64,000 nt of DNA, from assembly GCA_042408875.1 (NCBI GenBank), contig JBHOQS010000015.1, positions 62,001-126,000 on the forward strand, given 5' to 3'. This DNA comes from JBHOQS01 sp042408875 (GTDB taxonomy: Bacteria; Chloroflexota; UBA11872; JBHOQS01). The notes below the pieces were generated by a model. It searched no databases. It was not told the origin of the DNA and saw only the letters and a program-made list of their open reading frames with translations. This document shows positions 1 through 11,093 of this stretch, piece by piece (the stretch's first letter is position 1; every line of letters starts with the position of its first letter). The position numbers were made by a program, and so were the translations under genes.

Positions 1-2165
<2,165 letters not shown>

Positions 2166-2260
2166 GCGTACTGCCCCGGGCCTGGCGGTGCCGTCGCAAG
2201 CCAGGACGATGGGGAGGTCTGCCCTGCACCGCCGTCCAGGCCCGAGCGCTCACCCACTGC

Positions 2261-3120
2261 CTATGGACTCCGCAAGAGGGCGTTGGCCTGCGGCACGAAC
2301 TCGCCAAGGATGTCGCGCACGGTGCGGCGGCCGTCGCGGGCCTGCACCCATAGGCGCGTCCAGAGCTGATCAATCTCGGTGAAGCGCGCCGGCGTAACCA
2401 TGATGCGCACCTCACGCAGCGCCTGGCGCTCGACTTCCAGGTTCTCCCAGGGGAAAAGTGAGGCCTTGAACGCCGGGTGGTCGAACTGTGCTTCCCGGCG
2501 GGGGAACAGGTACTTTTGTTTGTAGAGGAACTCGAGCAAGGGATCGCGATGCCAGGCAGCAATGGCGCGCCAGGCAGCCTCCGGCTGCTTCGAAGCCTGT
2601 GCAATCGCCCAGCTATTCGCAGCACCACGCGGTGCCCGGCCCGCCGGCCCCCGTGGCACCGGCGCGATGCCGAGCTGTGCGCCGCTCTCGGCAAACTCAC
2701 GCACCTGTTGCACTTCGGTCGTGGCGCGGAAGTACACGCCTACCCGACCAGTGGTGAAGCCAGCCTGGATGTTGCCGCCGAACTCCCCGGCCTTCTCAGA
2801 CTGGATGGTAACGCGATCGTGGGCGTGCAGCGTGGCAAGGTATTCCAGCGCCTGCACCGCCGGTGCCGGTGGCTGATCCAGCACGCACGCGGACAGATCC
2901 TTTGCCCATACCTCGCCCCCGGCCATAAAGACCCACTGTGACTGGTACTGCATGCCGCGCAGGTGCTCGGGCATGCCGACGATAGGTGGCTGCCCAGGCA
3001 CACGCACCGTAAGCTGCCTGAGCCTCTCGCCAAAGTCTCCCAGTTCCACCGCCCGGCACGCTCATGCCCCCACTGGAGCATGACGCCGCGCTGGCGGAAC
3101 AGCCCCTCGTTCACAATCAG
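2261..3120 (-). pseudogene. Remnant of a family 1 extracellular sugar-binding protein (ABC importer), N-terminus lost and frameshifted
   Basis: The minus strand encodes the C-terminal two thirds of a sugar-binding lipoprotein (GGEVWAKDL, YFRATTEVQQV, ANSWAIAQASKQPEAAWRAI, WTRLWVQARDGRRTVRDIL). The longest frame starts at 3049. In another frame, at about 3114-3055, lies the family's usual preceding segment (NEGLFRQRGV ... RWNWE), which joins DFGERLRQLT only if one base is restored near 3045-3050. No signal peptide or first lobe is present upstream, where a 17-bp tandem repeat begins instead. I infer a degenerate gene with a 5' deletion and a one-base frameshift. A sequencing error could explain the frameshift but not the missing N-terminus. 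No permease gene is nearby. Confidence 0.75.
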
Positions 3121-3123
3121 GAT

Positions 3124-3208
3124 CCAGGCTGCACCGCTATCCAGGCTGCACCGCTATCCAGGCTGCACCGCTATCCAGGCTGCACCGCTATCCAGGCTGC
3201 ACCGCTAT
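3124..3208. repeat. Five perfect tandem copies of a 17-bp unit
   Basis: The unit CCAGGCTGCACCGCTAT occurs five times head to tail without mismatch (3124, 3141, 3158, 3175, 3192). It begins exactly where the binding-protein remnant loses homology. There are no spacers, so it is a minisatellite and not a CRISPR array. Confidence 0.97.
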
Positions 3209-3376
3209 AAGGTATAAGGCAGGGCATATACGACGCTGTCTGTCCAGCGAACCGAATCGAGGAGCTCTCTCAGTCATAGCACTGTTGCCCGCATGCATGC
3301 ATGCTAGGATCGCGAAAAAAGATGCCAGAACGTGGTGCGCTCCGTGTACACTATTACCCACGAGGGAACGTGCGAT

Positions 3377-4393
3377 ATGCCTGAGCCATCGACCATACCC
3401 ATTCCATCTATTCCGGCAGACCTGAACTTCGTGGATGCTTTTATTCTGGTGGTGCTGGCGGTGGGCATGCTCAACGGTATGCGCCGCGGCTTTATCGCTG
3501 GAGCGCTTGATCTCGGCGCGACCGTCTTGGCGGTTCTTGCTGCGCTGAAGTTCTACCCCTTTGTCGCCGCGTGGATCGTGTTCCGCTACGCCTGGCCGCG
3601 CGGGTTGGTCAACCTTGGCACGCTGCTCGTCCTGTTCATGGTATTTCAGGCGCTCTTCGGAGCGCTTGCTGGCGTGCTCCACCGCGCCCTCTGGCCGGTG
3701 CGCACGCTGCTGAAGCCGCTGGATATCCTGCTCGGCGCGATCCCAGGACTGGTGAGTGCGCTGATCACGCTGGCGCTAATCCTGACCCCCCTGGCGCTCT
3801 ACCCGGTGATCCCGGAGCTACGCGACGCGATCCTCTCCTCGCGGCTCGGCGCGCCGATCGTCCAGCGCGCCGAGCAGGCCGCGCCAGCGATCGAGCGTTT
3901 TCTGGGGCAGGCGGCAGAGGACACCTTGATGTTCTTCACTGTGCCCCGTCGCGAGCGCGCGCCCGAGGAAGGCGTACGGCTGAGCTTCCCGTCGAACCTG
4001 CCGCTCAGCCCCGACCCGGCCGCAGAACAGCGCATGCTCGAGCTGATCAACCAGGAACGGGCGCGGCAGGCCCTGCCGCCGCTGGCCATGGATGAGACGC
4101 TCCGCGAGATCGCTCGACGGCACTCCGAGGAGATGTTTCGCCTCTCCTACTTCTCGCATACCTCTCCTGTGACCGGCTCACCGGCGGATCGCCTCAACGC
4201 GGCCGGCATTCGCTATACCGTGGCTGGTGAGAACTTAGCCTACGCCCCAGCGGTGCAGGTAGCGCATGACGGGCTAATGAACAGTCCCGACCATCGCAAG
4301 AACATCCTCTCGCCCGACTTCAGCCGCGTAGGGATCGGCGTGATCCAGGCTGGCATCTACGGCAAGATGTTCACGCAAGCGTTCACCAACTAG
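3377..4393 (+). CDS. CvpA-type membrane domain fused to a CAP/SCP domain
   Basis: A 338-residue membrane protein. Residues about 10-130 have the CvpA layout: a hydrophobic helix ending in a GMRRGFIAGALD turn, then further membrane segments. An amphipathic linker follows, and residues about 218-338 form a CAP (SCP/PR-1-like, often called YkwD) domain with LINQERARQALPPL, HSEEMFRLSYFSHTSP, GENLAYA and the closing NSPDHRKNIL. CAP domains are normally extracytoplasmic, so this one is probably displayed outside the membrane anchor. CvpA proteins are linked to colicin V production and envelope stress. The ATG at 3377 was chosen because GAGGGA lies 9 nt upstream; an in-frame GTG at 3332 has no such site. 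The substrate is unknown. Confidence 0.85.
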   Translation: MPEPSTIPIPSIPADLNFVDAFILVVLAVGMLNGMRRGFIAGALDLGATVLAVLAALKFYPFVAAWIVFRYAWPRGLVNLGTLLVLFMVFQALFGALAGVLHRALWPVRTLLKPLDILLGAIPGLVSALITLALILTPLALYPVIPELRDAILSSRLGAPIVQRAEQAAPAIERFLGQAAEDTLMFFTVPRRERAPEEGVRLSFPSNLPLSPDPAAEQRMLELINQERARQALPPLAMDETLREIARRHSEEMFRLSYFSHTSPVTGSPADRLNAAGIRYTVAGENLAYAPAVQVAHDGLMNSPDHRKNILSPDFSRVGIGVIQAGIYGKMFTQAFTN

Positions 4394-4475
4394 CCCCGCC
4401 GCGTCCCAGGCCCTCAGGGCATCGCCTAGTCGTTGGTAGTGTAGAGTAGCAGACAGCGCCCCTGTGCTGCCTAGG

Positions 4476-4484
4476 TGCTACAAT
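4476..4484 (+). promoter_or_regulatory. Candidate extended -10 (TGC-TACAAT) for the histidine kinase gene
   Basis: TGCTACAAT lies 50 bp before the ATG at 4535. No convincing -35 hexamer is seen 16-18 bp upstream. The same TGCTA-type element recurs before other genes in this window (19623, 41280, 52836, 63709). Confidence 0.4.
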
Positions 4485-4534
4485 GTACTGGCGTATAGTT
4501 TGTCGCCCGCCTGTCACCCTGGACGGCGAGCCTC

Positions 4535-6934
4535 ATGCAGCTACAAGGTACGCCACATATCCTCCCCTTGGTTCTGGCCGCAGCGGTAACGGATGCCCTC
4601 GGCCTCTATGCCTGGCGGCGCCGCAACGTCCCCGGCGCTGCTGCGTTCGCTATCCTGATGCTGGCGCTCTCCATCTGGTCGCTCGGCTATACGCTGGAAT
4701 TGGCAGCCGCCACGCTGAACGCGAAGCTGCTGTGGGCAAAGGTCGAGTACCTTGGCATCGTGGCTATCCCGCCGGCGTGGCTGGCCTTCGCGCTGAGCTA
4801 CACCGGCCAGCGCCTTCTCCTATCACGCGCCGGTCCGTTAACACCCCGGCTTCTTGCTGGACTCGCTGCTATCCCGCTGGTCACCGCGCTGCTGGCCTGG
4901 ACCAATGACTGGCACGGCCTGGTGTGGCGCCGCGTCGCCCTGGCGCAGGCCGGGCAGCTCCTGGTGCTGGAGGTCGGACATGGGCCGTGGTTCTGGGTCC
5001 ACACCACGTACTCCTACCTCCTGCTGCTGGCCGGTACCCTCGTGCTGGCGTTGTCTCTCTTGCGCTCGTGGGCGGCATATCGCAGGCAGGCCAGTGTCCT
5101 CCTCCTGGGCACCCTTACTCCCTGGGTGGGCAACGCCCTCTACCTCTCAGGCTATAGCCCGATCGCAGGCCTCGATCTGACGCCCTTTGCCTTTACCATC
5201 AGTGGTCTAGCACTGGCCTGGGGCGTCTTCCAGTACAGCCTGTTCGACCTGGTGCCGGTTGCCCGCGAGGCCGCGCTGGAAGCGATGCGTGACGGGGTGA
5301 TCGTGCTGGACCAGCACGATCGCGTGGTGGACCTCAATCCAGCGGCGCTGCGAATCCTCGGACTTCCTGCCGAGGATCTGATCGGCCGGCCGGTGCATCT
5401 GGTCCATGAAACGCTTGCCAGTGCGCTGGCACGCCTGCAGGAGAGCCGGCCAGACGCAGACAGTGCACGCGCCGAGTTCACTATGGAGCACGGTGGGCTG
5501 CGGTCGTATTACGAGCTCGAGACGGCACCGCTGCGCCGTCGGGACGGCCGCCTCGCTGGCCGGCTGCTCATACTCCATGACGTCACCGAGCGCACGCGCG
5601 CCGAGGTAGAGCGCGCCCGACGATTGCGGGAGCAGGCTGCCCGTGCCGAGGCAGAGGCTATGCAGCGCCGCCTGGCCCTTCTGGCCGAAGCGAGCCGAGT
5701 TCTGTCCTCGCCGGTTGATGCGACGGCGCGGCTTGAGGACATGGCCCGCCTGTGTGTGCCTGAGCTCGGCGTCGTGTGCGTCATAGATCTTCTAACTGAA
5801 ACCGGAGGCATCACGCGGGCAGCGGTGGCGTGCAGTGGGCCTGCACAGAGCGGGCTGGCAGAGCGCCTGCGCCGGTGCGCGCCTGACCCGAGCCACGAGC
5901 CTGTACTCGCAGAGGTCCTGCGGACTGGCACGGCGCGCCTGCTCCCTGGTTTCACCGTCCCAGCGGAAGCCGCAGCGGACAATACCGGGCAGGAAGGCTC
6001 GGACGAAGAACGTGACCTCGGCCCTGCGATGATCGCGCCACTGCTGGCGCAAGGCGGCGTGCTCGGTACGATGACGATCGCGGCGGGTGAGACTGGCCGT
6101 ACTTACACGCCTGCTGATCTGGCGCTGCTGGAAGACCTCGCCAGTCGGGTCAGCCTGGCGCTTGAGAATGCACGGCTTTACCGTGAAGCACAGCACGCAC
6201 TCCAAGTGCGCGACGACTTCCTCGCTAGCATCGCACACGACCTGCGTAGCCCGCTGACCACGATCAAAGGCTACACGCAGATGCTTCAGGTGCGCCTTCG
6301 CTGCCTTGACCTGCCAGAGGTCGAGCGGTTGACTGAGATGCTGCGGCGCATCGATGCGGCAGTCGGGCGGATGGCCAGCTTCCTCACTGAGTTGCTTGAC
6401 CTGTCCCGCCTGCGCACCGGCCAACCCCTTGAGCTCCAGCGCGAGTATGTTGATCTGGTCGCGCTGGTCCAACATCTGGTGATGGGGCACCAGCAGACCG
6501 CACCGGCCCACCGCCTGAGCCTGGTTGCCGACGTGCCAGAGCTGGCCGGTTGGTGGGATCGGCTACGGCTCGAGCGAGTGCTGAGCAACCTGCTGTCCAA
6601 TGCCGTGAAATATAGCCCGGAAGGTGGCGAGATCACTGTATTGGTTGCTAGGCAGCTCGACAACGGGCAGGAATGGGCGGTGATCGCAGTGCAGGACCGA
6701 GGCATCGGCATTCCGGCGGAAGACCTGCCGCGCATCTTTGAGCGCTTCTATCGCGGGCGTAACGTCACTGGCAAGATCGACGGCACCGGTATCGGCCTGG
6801 CCACCGCCCGCGGCATTGTCGAGCAGCACGGCGGTACCCTCACCGTGCAGAGCACTGAGGGGCAGGGCGCGGTGTTCACGGTCCGGCTGCCGATCGTCCC
6901 TGGCGAACAAGCCAGCCCAGCCAGCGGGCGCTAG
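4535..6934 (+). CDS. Membrane sensor histidine kinase (7TM-type N-terminus, PAS, GAF, HisKA, HATPase)
   Basis: A 799-residue kinase. Residues about 1-235 hold seven to eight hydrophobic helices of the histidine-kinase 7TM N-terminal type. A PAS domain follows (EAMRDGVIVLDQHDRVVDLNPAA, split here as EAMRDGVIVL and VVDLNPAALRILG, about 248-350), then a coiled-coil-like arginine-rich helix and a GAF domain (about 385-550). The phosphoacceptor is His568 (IAHDLRSPLTTIKGYTQ). The ATPase domain shows NLLSNAVKYSPEGG, DRGIGIP, and GTGIGLA. No response regulator gene adjoins it, so it is an orphan kinase in this window. The ATG at 4535 has only a weak ribosome site, but the upstream candidate promoter fits this start. 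Confidence 0.9.
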   Translation: MQLQGTPHILPLVLAAAVTDALGLYAWRRRNVPGAAAFAILMLALSIWSLGYTLELAAATLNAKLLWAKVEYLGIVAIPPAWLAFALSYTGQRLLLSRAGPLTPRLLAGLAAIPLVTALLAWTNDWHGLVWRRVALAQAGQLLVLEVGHGPWFWVHTTYSYLLLLAGTLVLALSLLRSWAAYRRQASVLLLGTLTPWVGNALYLSGYSPIAGLDLTPFAFTISGLALAWGVFQYSLFDLVPVAREAALEAMRDGVIVLDQHDRVVDLNPAALRILGLPAEDLIGRPVHLVHETLASALARLQESRPDADSARAEFTMEHGGLRSYYELETAPLRRRDGRLAGRLLILHDVTERTRAEVERARRLREQAARAEAEAMQRRLALLAEASRVLSSPVDATARLEDMARLCVPELGVVCVIDLLTETGGITRAAVACSGPAQSGLAERLRRCAPDPSHEPVLAEVLRTGTARLLPGFTVPAEAAADNTGQEGSDEERDLGPAMIAPLLAQGGVLGTMTIAAGETGRTYTPADLALLEDLASRVSLALENARLYREAQHALQVRDDFLASIAHDLRSPLTTIKGYTQMLQVRLRCLDLPEVERLTEMLRRIDAAVGRMASFLTELLDLSRLRTGQPLELQREYVDLVALVQHLVMGHQQTAPAHRLSLVADVPELAGWWDRLRLERVLSNLLSNAVKYSPEGGEITVLVARQLDNGQEWAVIAVQDRGIGIPAEDLPRIFERFYRGRNVTGKIDGTGIGLATARGIVEQHGGTLTVQSTEGQGAVFTVRLPIVPGEQASPASGR

Positions 6935-7014
6935 AGCGCTGCCCAAACCTTCTCCCTCCAGCAGCAGATACGCTGGCCGACGCACGACTAAGTACGAGAC
7001 CTGCGAGGTATCGC

Positions 7015-7791
7015 GTGAGCCAGACATCTGGAGCTTCAGCCGGAGTGCAGATCTTGCCCGTACATGGGCTTCCGGAGGTGCGACCGGGGGATGACCTTGC
7101 CCGGCTCTTGCTGGATGCACTCGAACAGCAAGGGCTGGAGCTGCGCGAACGCGACATTGTGGTTGTGGCCCAGAAGATCGTCTCCAAGGCCGAGGGCCGG
7201 CTGGTTCGCCTGAACGAGGTCGAGCCCTCCCCCTTCGCGTGCACATTGGCCGCAGCGTATGGCCGCGACGCGCGGCTGATCGAGGTTGTTCTGCGCGAGT
7301 CACGCCGGGTCGTACGCATGGACCGCGGCATCCTGATCGTCGAGACGCACCACGGCTTCGTCTGCGCTAACGCCGGAGTGGATCTCTCGAACGTCGCCGG
7401 CGGTGCGGTGGCTGCCTTGCTGCCGGTGGACCCCGACGCTTCAGCCGCACGCCTACGTGCGGCGCTGGTCGGCGCCACCGGCCTTGATCTTGCCGTGATC
7501 ATCAGCGATACCTTCGGTCGTCCCTGGCGCCTAGGTCTGACGAACGTCGCCATCGGTATCGCCGGCCTGGACCCCTTTCGGAGCTACGTGGGCCGGCGCG
7601 ACCGCGCTGGCTATCCCCTGCGGGTGTCCATGCTTGCGCTGGCCGACGAGGTGGCCGGTGCAGCCGAGCTCGTGATGGGCAAGACCGAAGGCGTGCCGGT
7701 CGCCATCGTACGCGGCGTGGCGTATACTCCTTCTGAGGAAGGCACTGCCCGTGCTATCGTCCGCCCGGCGGAGCAAGACTTGTTTCGCTGA
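7015..7791 (+). CDS. cofE: Coenzyme F420-0:L-glutamate ligase (CofE family)
   Basis: A 258-residue protein, a normal length for CofE. The enzyme adds gamma-linked glutamates to F420-0 with GTP in the cytoplasm. Visible family segments are LPVHGLPEVRPGDDLARLL, IVVVAQKIVSKAEGR, RIVRMD-like RRVVRMDRGILIVET, HHGFVCANAGVDLSN, VIISDTFGRPWRLGLTNVA, and the C-terminal VPVAIVRGV. The start is GTG at 7015. The neighbours are unrelated to F420 synthesis, so no cof/fbi operon is present here. Its presence implies that the organism makes or processes F420, as do many Chloroflexota and Actinomycetota. Confidence 0.9.
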   Translation: MSQTSGASAGVQILPVHGLPEVRPGDDLARLLLDALEQQGLELRERDIVVVAQKIVSKAEGRLVRLNEVEPSPFACTLAAAYGRDARLIEVVLRESRRVVRMDRGILIVETHHGFVCANAGVDLSNVAGGAVAALLPVDPDASAARLRAALVGATGLDLAVIISDTFGRPWRLGLTNVAIGIAGLDPFRSYVGRRDRAGYPLRVSMLALADEVAGAAELVMGKTEGVPVAIVRGVAYTPSEEGTARAIVRPAEQDLFR

Positions 7792-7965
7792 GCCCTGCTG
7801 CTGGAGTTGGAGCCCTGCATTGATGTGCATTGGTGAATGCTACGGAAGTAACACCCCGACGAGAGCTCGCGGCGTTCACGGCTGGGTAGGCGTGCCGTCT
7901 GGCGGAGCTGTCACGGCGCCAGCTTGCCTCCACGGGCTTCTTTCGTCCAGAATACGGGATCACTG

Positions 7966-7995
7966 GCGGGCGAGCATTCGCCCGCATTTATTCCT
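7966..7995 (+). terminator. Candidate intrinsic terminator between cofE and the next gene
   Basis: A perfect 8-bp stem (GCGGGCGA / TCGCCCGC) with a GCAT loop is followed by ATTTATTCCTT. The T-tract is short and interrupted. The remainder of the 346-bp gap (7792-8137) holds only a possible -10 (TATACT, 8042-8047), which lies downstream of the GTG/ATG positions near 8033 and supports the later start at 8138 for the next gene. Confidence 0.5.
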
Positions 7996-8137
7996 TCCGT
8001 GATCTCGTTGCCCTGCGGACACTCGCACTCCTATGGCCGGCTATACTGTCGAAGCGATCCTGCGCGTATCTCCGCAGTTGACGCTGGGATCTTCCTCAGC
8101 AGTCTCTGCATCAGCAATAGGGTCTGGTTACCGCCGC

Positions 8138-9517
8138 ATGGTGACGCGGCGTAGGGTGCTGGCTGGTCTGCGCGCAGGCCTAGCGGGCACGCTCAGTGTG
8201 GCCTGCGCGGGCGCTCGTGCACCAGGGACAGCACCTGCTGAGCGCTCTGTGCCCGCTGCCGTTCCCACCGAAGTACCCGCCAGCATAGATGTCTGGCAGC
8301 CATTTGCGCCGGGCACGACGCTAGGCGACACGATGCAGCGCCTGGCCGGGCGGTTTCGGGACGAGCACGCCCGCATCGCCCTCCGCCTGACCGCCGTGCC
8401 CGGCAACCAGGAATTCCTCCGGAAGCTCGAGACTGCCTTCGCCGCTGGCCAGCCGCCCCACGCCTTCGCGCTCGATGTGATCTGGCCGGCGCGCTTTGCT
8501 GCACAGCGGCTTCTCCAGCCGCTGGATGCCTGGTTTGGCCCGCCTGCCGGCGCCCGCCCGGGTGCCCGGCTCGACCGCAGCGACTTCGTCCCGGCCGCGC
8601 TCGATGCCTGCACCATCGGCGGCACAGTGTACGCCCTCCCGATGATGCTGAGCGTGCTGCTGCTCTATTGGAACGCCCACCATTTCGCCCAGGCCGGGCT
8701 GGACCCGGAGCGCCCGCCTGAGACCTGGGACGACCTGCTACGCATGAGCAGTGTCCTCACTGTCCCTGATCCAGCGGCGCCGTCGGGCGTGCAGCGCTGG
8801 GGCTTTCAGATCCCAGGGCCAGCCGGCTGGAACATCTGGGCCTGGCAGTGCTTCCTGTGGCAGCGCGGTGGCGAGCTCCTGAGTGCAGACGGACGGCACA
8901 GTCGCTTCGCCGAGCAGCCCGGCGTTGACGCGCTGGACTTCTGGATCGAGCTAGCCCAGCGCCGTCGCACAGCAACGCTGGAGCCGGGAACGCGGCCGTT
9001 CGAGCAGGGTCGTGTGGCAATGATCATCCAGACGCTCACCCCGATCGGCAGCCTGGCCCGCACGGTGCCTGATCTCGCCTTGCGCTCGGCGGTGCTCCCG
9101 CGTGACGTGCAGGCGGCCACGAATACGGGCGGCTGGCTGTGGGGGCTGGCTGCTGGGAACGGTCTGCGCCCGGCCGATCTGGAAGGCGCAGCGGAGTGGG
9201 TGCGCTGGTTCACTGCGCCTGAGCAGCTCGGCACCTGGAACGCCGAGACCGGCTTCATCCCGCCGCGCTACAGCGCCCAGGCAACAGCGGCCTGGCAGCA
9301 GGCCAGCACCGGGCCGCTCTGGCGGGCTGCCCTCGCCAGCCTGCCGATCGCCCGCACCCGCCCGAAGTTCGCCGCCTACCTGGAGTGGTCGGCTCCCCTG
9401 GGCACTGCCATCGAGCAGGCTGTACAGGGCGCGCGCTCAGCCAGAGACGCCCTGGAGAGCGCTCGCCAGGAGGCCGACGCCGTGCTGGCCCGTGCGATGC
9501 GCTCACCCACCGCTTGA
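8138..9517 (+). CDS. Extracellular solute-binding lipoprotein, family 1 (sugar ABC importer)
   Basis: A 459-residue periplasmic-type binding protein. The N-terminus MVTRRRVLAGLRAGLAG is a basic, twin-arginine-like signal followed by a cysteine (SVACAG, an imperfect lipobox). The mature part has the family 1 pattern: IDVWQPFAPGTTLGDTMQRL, AGQPPHAFALDVIWPARF, YALPMMLSVLLLYWN, ETWDDLLRMS and a late NTGGWLWGLA. It presumably delivers a sugar or oligosaccharide to membrane permeases, but none is encoded next to it. The ATG at 8138 is preferred over an in-frame ATG at 8033 because it sits directly before the signal peptide and after a candidate -10. A second binding protein follows on the same strand. 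Confidence 0.88.
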   Translation: MVTRRRVLAGLRAGLAGTLSVACAGARAPGTAPAERSVPAAVPTEVPASIDVWQPFAPGTTLGDTMQRLAGRFRDEHARIALRLTAVPGNQEFLRKLETAFAAGQPPHAFALDVIWPARFAAQRLLQPLDAWFGPPAGARPGARLDRSDFVPAALDACTIGGTVYALPMMLSVLLLYWNAHHFAQAGLDPERPPETWDDLLRMSSVLTVPDPAAPSGVQRWGFQIPGPAGWNIWAWQCFLWQRGGELLSADGRHSRFAEQPGVDALDFWIELAQRRRTATLEPGTRPFEQGRVAMIIQTLTPIGSLARTVPDLALRSAVLPRDVQAATNTGGWLWGLAAGNGLRPADLEGAAEWVRWFTAPEQLGTWNAETGFIPPRYSAQATAAWQQASTGPLWRAALASLPIARTRPKFAAYLEWSAPLGTAIEQAVQGARSARDALESARQEADAVLARAMRSPTA

Positions 9518-9612
9518 CAGCAGCACGGCCCCGCGCATATGGTGCGCAGTGCACCTATCGGGCTGCTGGCTTTCGGAGAGGGTCAGATAGAGCACCGGGA
9601 GGAAAAATAGAG

Positions 9613-11034
9613 ATGCACGGTTCCCCAAGGCCGGTTCCACTACAGTCGGCAGCGCTCACGCGACGGCGTGCCTTCCGCCTGCTCGGGGGCGGCGCAGCTG
9701 CCGGTATCCTGGCCGCCTGTCGCAGCCAGCCGAGCGGGGAGATGCCGAAGGCTGAGACGAGTAAGGCGCCGGTGAGCATCGTGTATGCGACGTTCTTCCC
9801 CGAAGATCGCAACGAGATCATGCGGCCGGGGTTCGAGGCGTTTGCCGAACGCTATCCGCACATCAAGTTCACTATCGAAACGCCGCCTGACTACCGCAAC
9901 AAGCTCCGTACGCTCATCGCCACGGGCAGCGCCAGCGACTGCTTCATCCACGATGTGTGGAGTGCTGCCTCATACTACGATAGCGGTGCGATCTACGACA
10001 TCGGGCCGTTTCTCAGGCGCGACAAGATCGACCTCAAGCGCGACTATGCCCTCATCGGCATTGAGAACTGGTGCGGTAAGACCTACGGGATGCCGTTCTA
10101 CGTCACCTCGATGGTGCTGGCCTACAACAAGACGCTCCTGAAGCAGTACGGCGCGCCCGATCCGTGGGAGCGCTGGAACGGGAAGTGGACGTGGGCTGAC
10201 TTCCTCAGCGTCGCCAAGCAGGTCACCAAGGATACGAACGGCGATGGCAAGCCGGATACCTGGGGCCTGATGATGGACGGCAACGGGATCAATAACATCG
10301 ACCGCAACTACCAGGTCTGGTGCACCTCTAACGGCGGCGAGACCTACGACGTGGAGAAGATGCGCTACACGCTTGATGATCCCAAGACCATCGAAGGGAT
10401 CGACTTCCTGGTGAAGATGGTGCACGAGCACAAGGTGATGGTCGGCCCGGAGGATGCTGCCGAGATCGCCAAGGCCCTCCCCGGCGAGCCGTTCATCCAC
10501 GGCATCGTCGCTTTCCGTCAGGAGTCGAGCGGGCGCCTGGCCAACTATCGCCGCCAGGTAGGCGATCGCTTCGAGTGGGATGTGGTGCCGTATCCCTCAT
10601 CAGGGCCGAATGTGCCGTCTATCGGCCACTCCGACGCGGACGTGAACAACGTCTACGCCCACGGCAAGAATATCGAGGCAGCCTACGAGTTCGTCAAGTG
10701 GATCGGCAGCGAGATCATGCAGAAGATCATGGGTCAGAACAAGCTGCTCATTCCGGCGCTGCTCAGGGCCCAGACCGATCCCGATGGCTTCATGAAACCG
10801 CCCCCGCAGCACCTCAACGCCCACACCGATTTCTTTAAGACTGGCCAGTACCGTACATCTTTCTACCACTATCGGGGCTTGGAGGCGCTGGCCGAGATCG
10901 ATAAGGGCTTGCGAGACGCCATGTACCTGGTGAAGTCCACTCGCCAGGCTATGCTCGATGCAAACCAGGCGGCCAACGCCCTCGTGCAGTACGGCTCCTG
11001 CCGCCAGGAGATCGTCTGGAAGCCGCGACCGTGA
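9613..11034 (+). CDS. Extracellular solute-binding lipoprotein, family 1 (sugar ABC importer), Tat-type signal
   Basis: A 473-residue binding protein. The signal TRRRAFRLLGGGAAAG has a twin-arginine motif and ends in a clean lipobox, ILAAC, so export is probably by Tat with lipidation. The mature protein carries IVYATFFPEDRNEIMRPGFE, MPFYVTSMVLAYNKTLLKQYG, WTWADFLSVAKQVTKDTNGDG and NVYAHGKNIEAAYEFVKWIG, typical of sugar-binding proteins. GGGAGGA lies about 10 nt before the ATG at 9613, which decides the start; the open frame runs further upstream without a ribosome site. It is the second permease-less binding protein in a row and need not be a duplicate of the first, as the two sequences differ widely. 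Confidence 0.92.
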   Translation: MHGSPRPVPLQSAALTRRRAFRLLGGGAAAGILAACRSQPSGEMPKAETSKAPVSIVYATFFPEDRNEIMRPGFEAFAERYPHIKFTIETPPDYRNKLRTLIATGSASDCFIHDVWSAASYYDSGAIYDIGPFLRRDKIDLKRDYALIGIENWCGKTYGMPFYVTSMVLAYNKTLLKQYGAPDPWERWNGKWTWADFLSVAKQVTKDTNGDGKPDTWGLMMDGNGINNIDRNYQVWCTSNGGETYDVEKMRYTLDDPKTIEGIDFLVKMVHEHKVMVGPEDAAEIAKALPGEPFIHGIVAFRQESSGRLANYRRQVGDRFEWDVVPYPSSGPNVPSIGHSDADVNNVYAHGKNIEAAYEFVKWIGSEIMQKIMGQNKLLIPALLRAQTDPDGFMKPPPQHLNAHTDFFKTGQYRTSFYHYRGLEALAEIDKGLRDAMYLVKSTRQAMLDANQAANALVQYGSCRQEIVWKPRP

Positions 11035-11037
11035 AGA

Positions 11038-11093
11038 TACTGCGTGCTGCGTCTTCCTACGCAGCACGCAGTACGCAGTACGTTTTACGTACT
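11038..11093. terminator. Two consecutive hairpins between convergent genes
   Basis: A perfect 15-bp stem with a 6-nt loop (11038-11052 and 11059-11073) is followed at once by a 7-bp stem with a TTT loop (11077-11083 and 11087-11093). The second hairpin contains the queF stop codon. The binding-protein gene ends at 11034, so the pair can stop transcription from both sides. T-tracts are weak on either strand. Confidence 0.65.

Noticed and set aside
3124..3208. Possible CRISPR array
   Set aside because: Copies are directly adjacent with no spacers, and no cas gene is present. The same applies to the tandem repeats at 46529-46582.
7792..8137. Possible T-box or other riboswitch in the gap after cofE
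   Set aside because: I found the terminator-like hairpin but none of the conserved T-box sequences or a matching downstream gene.
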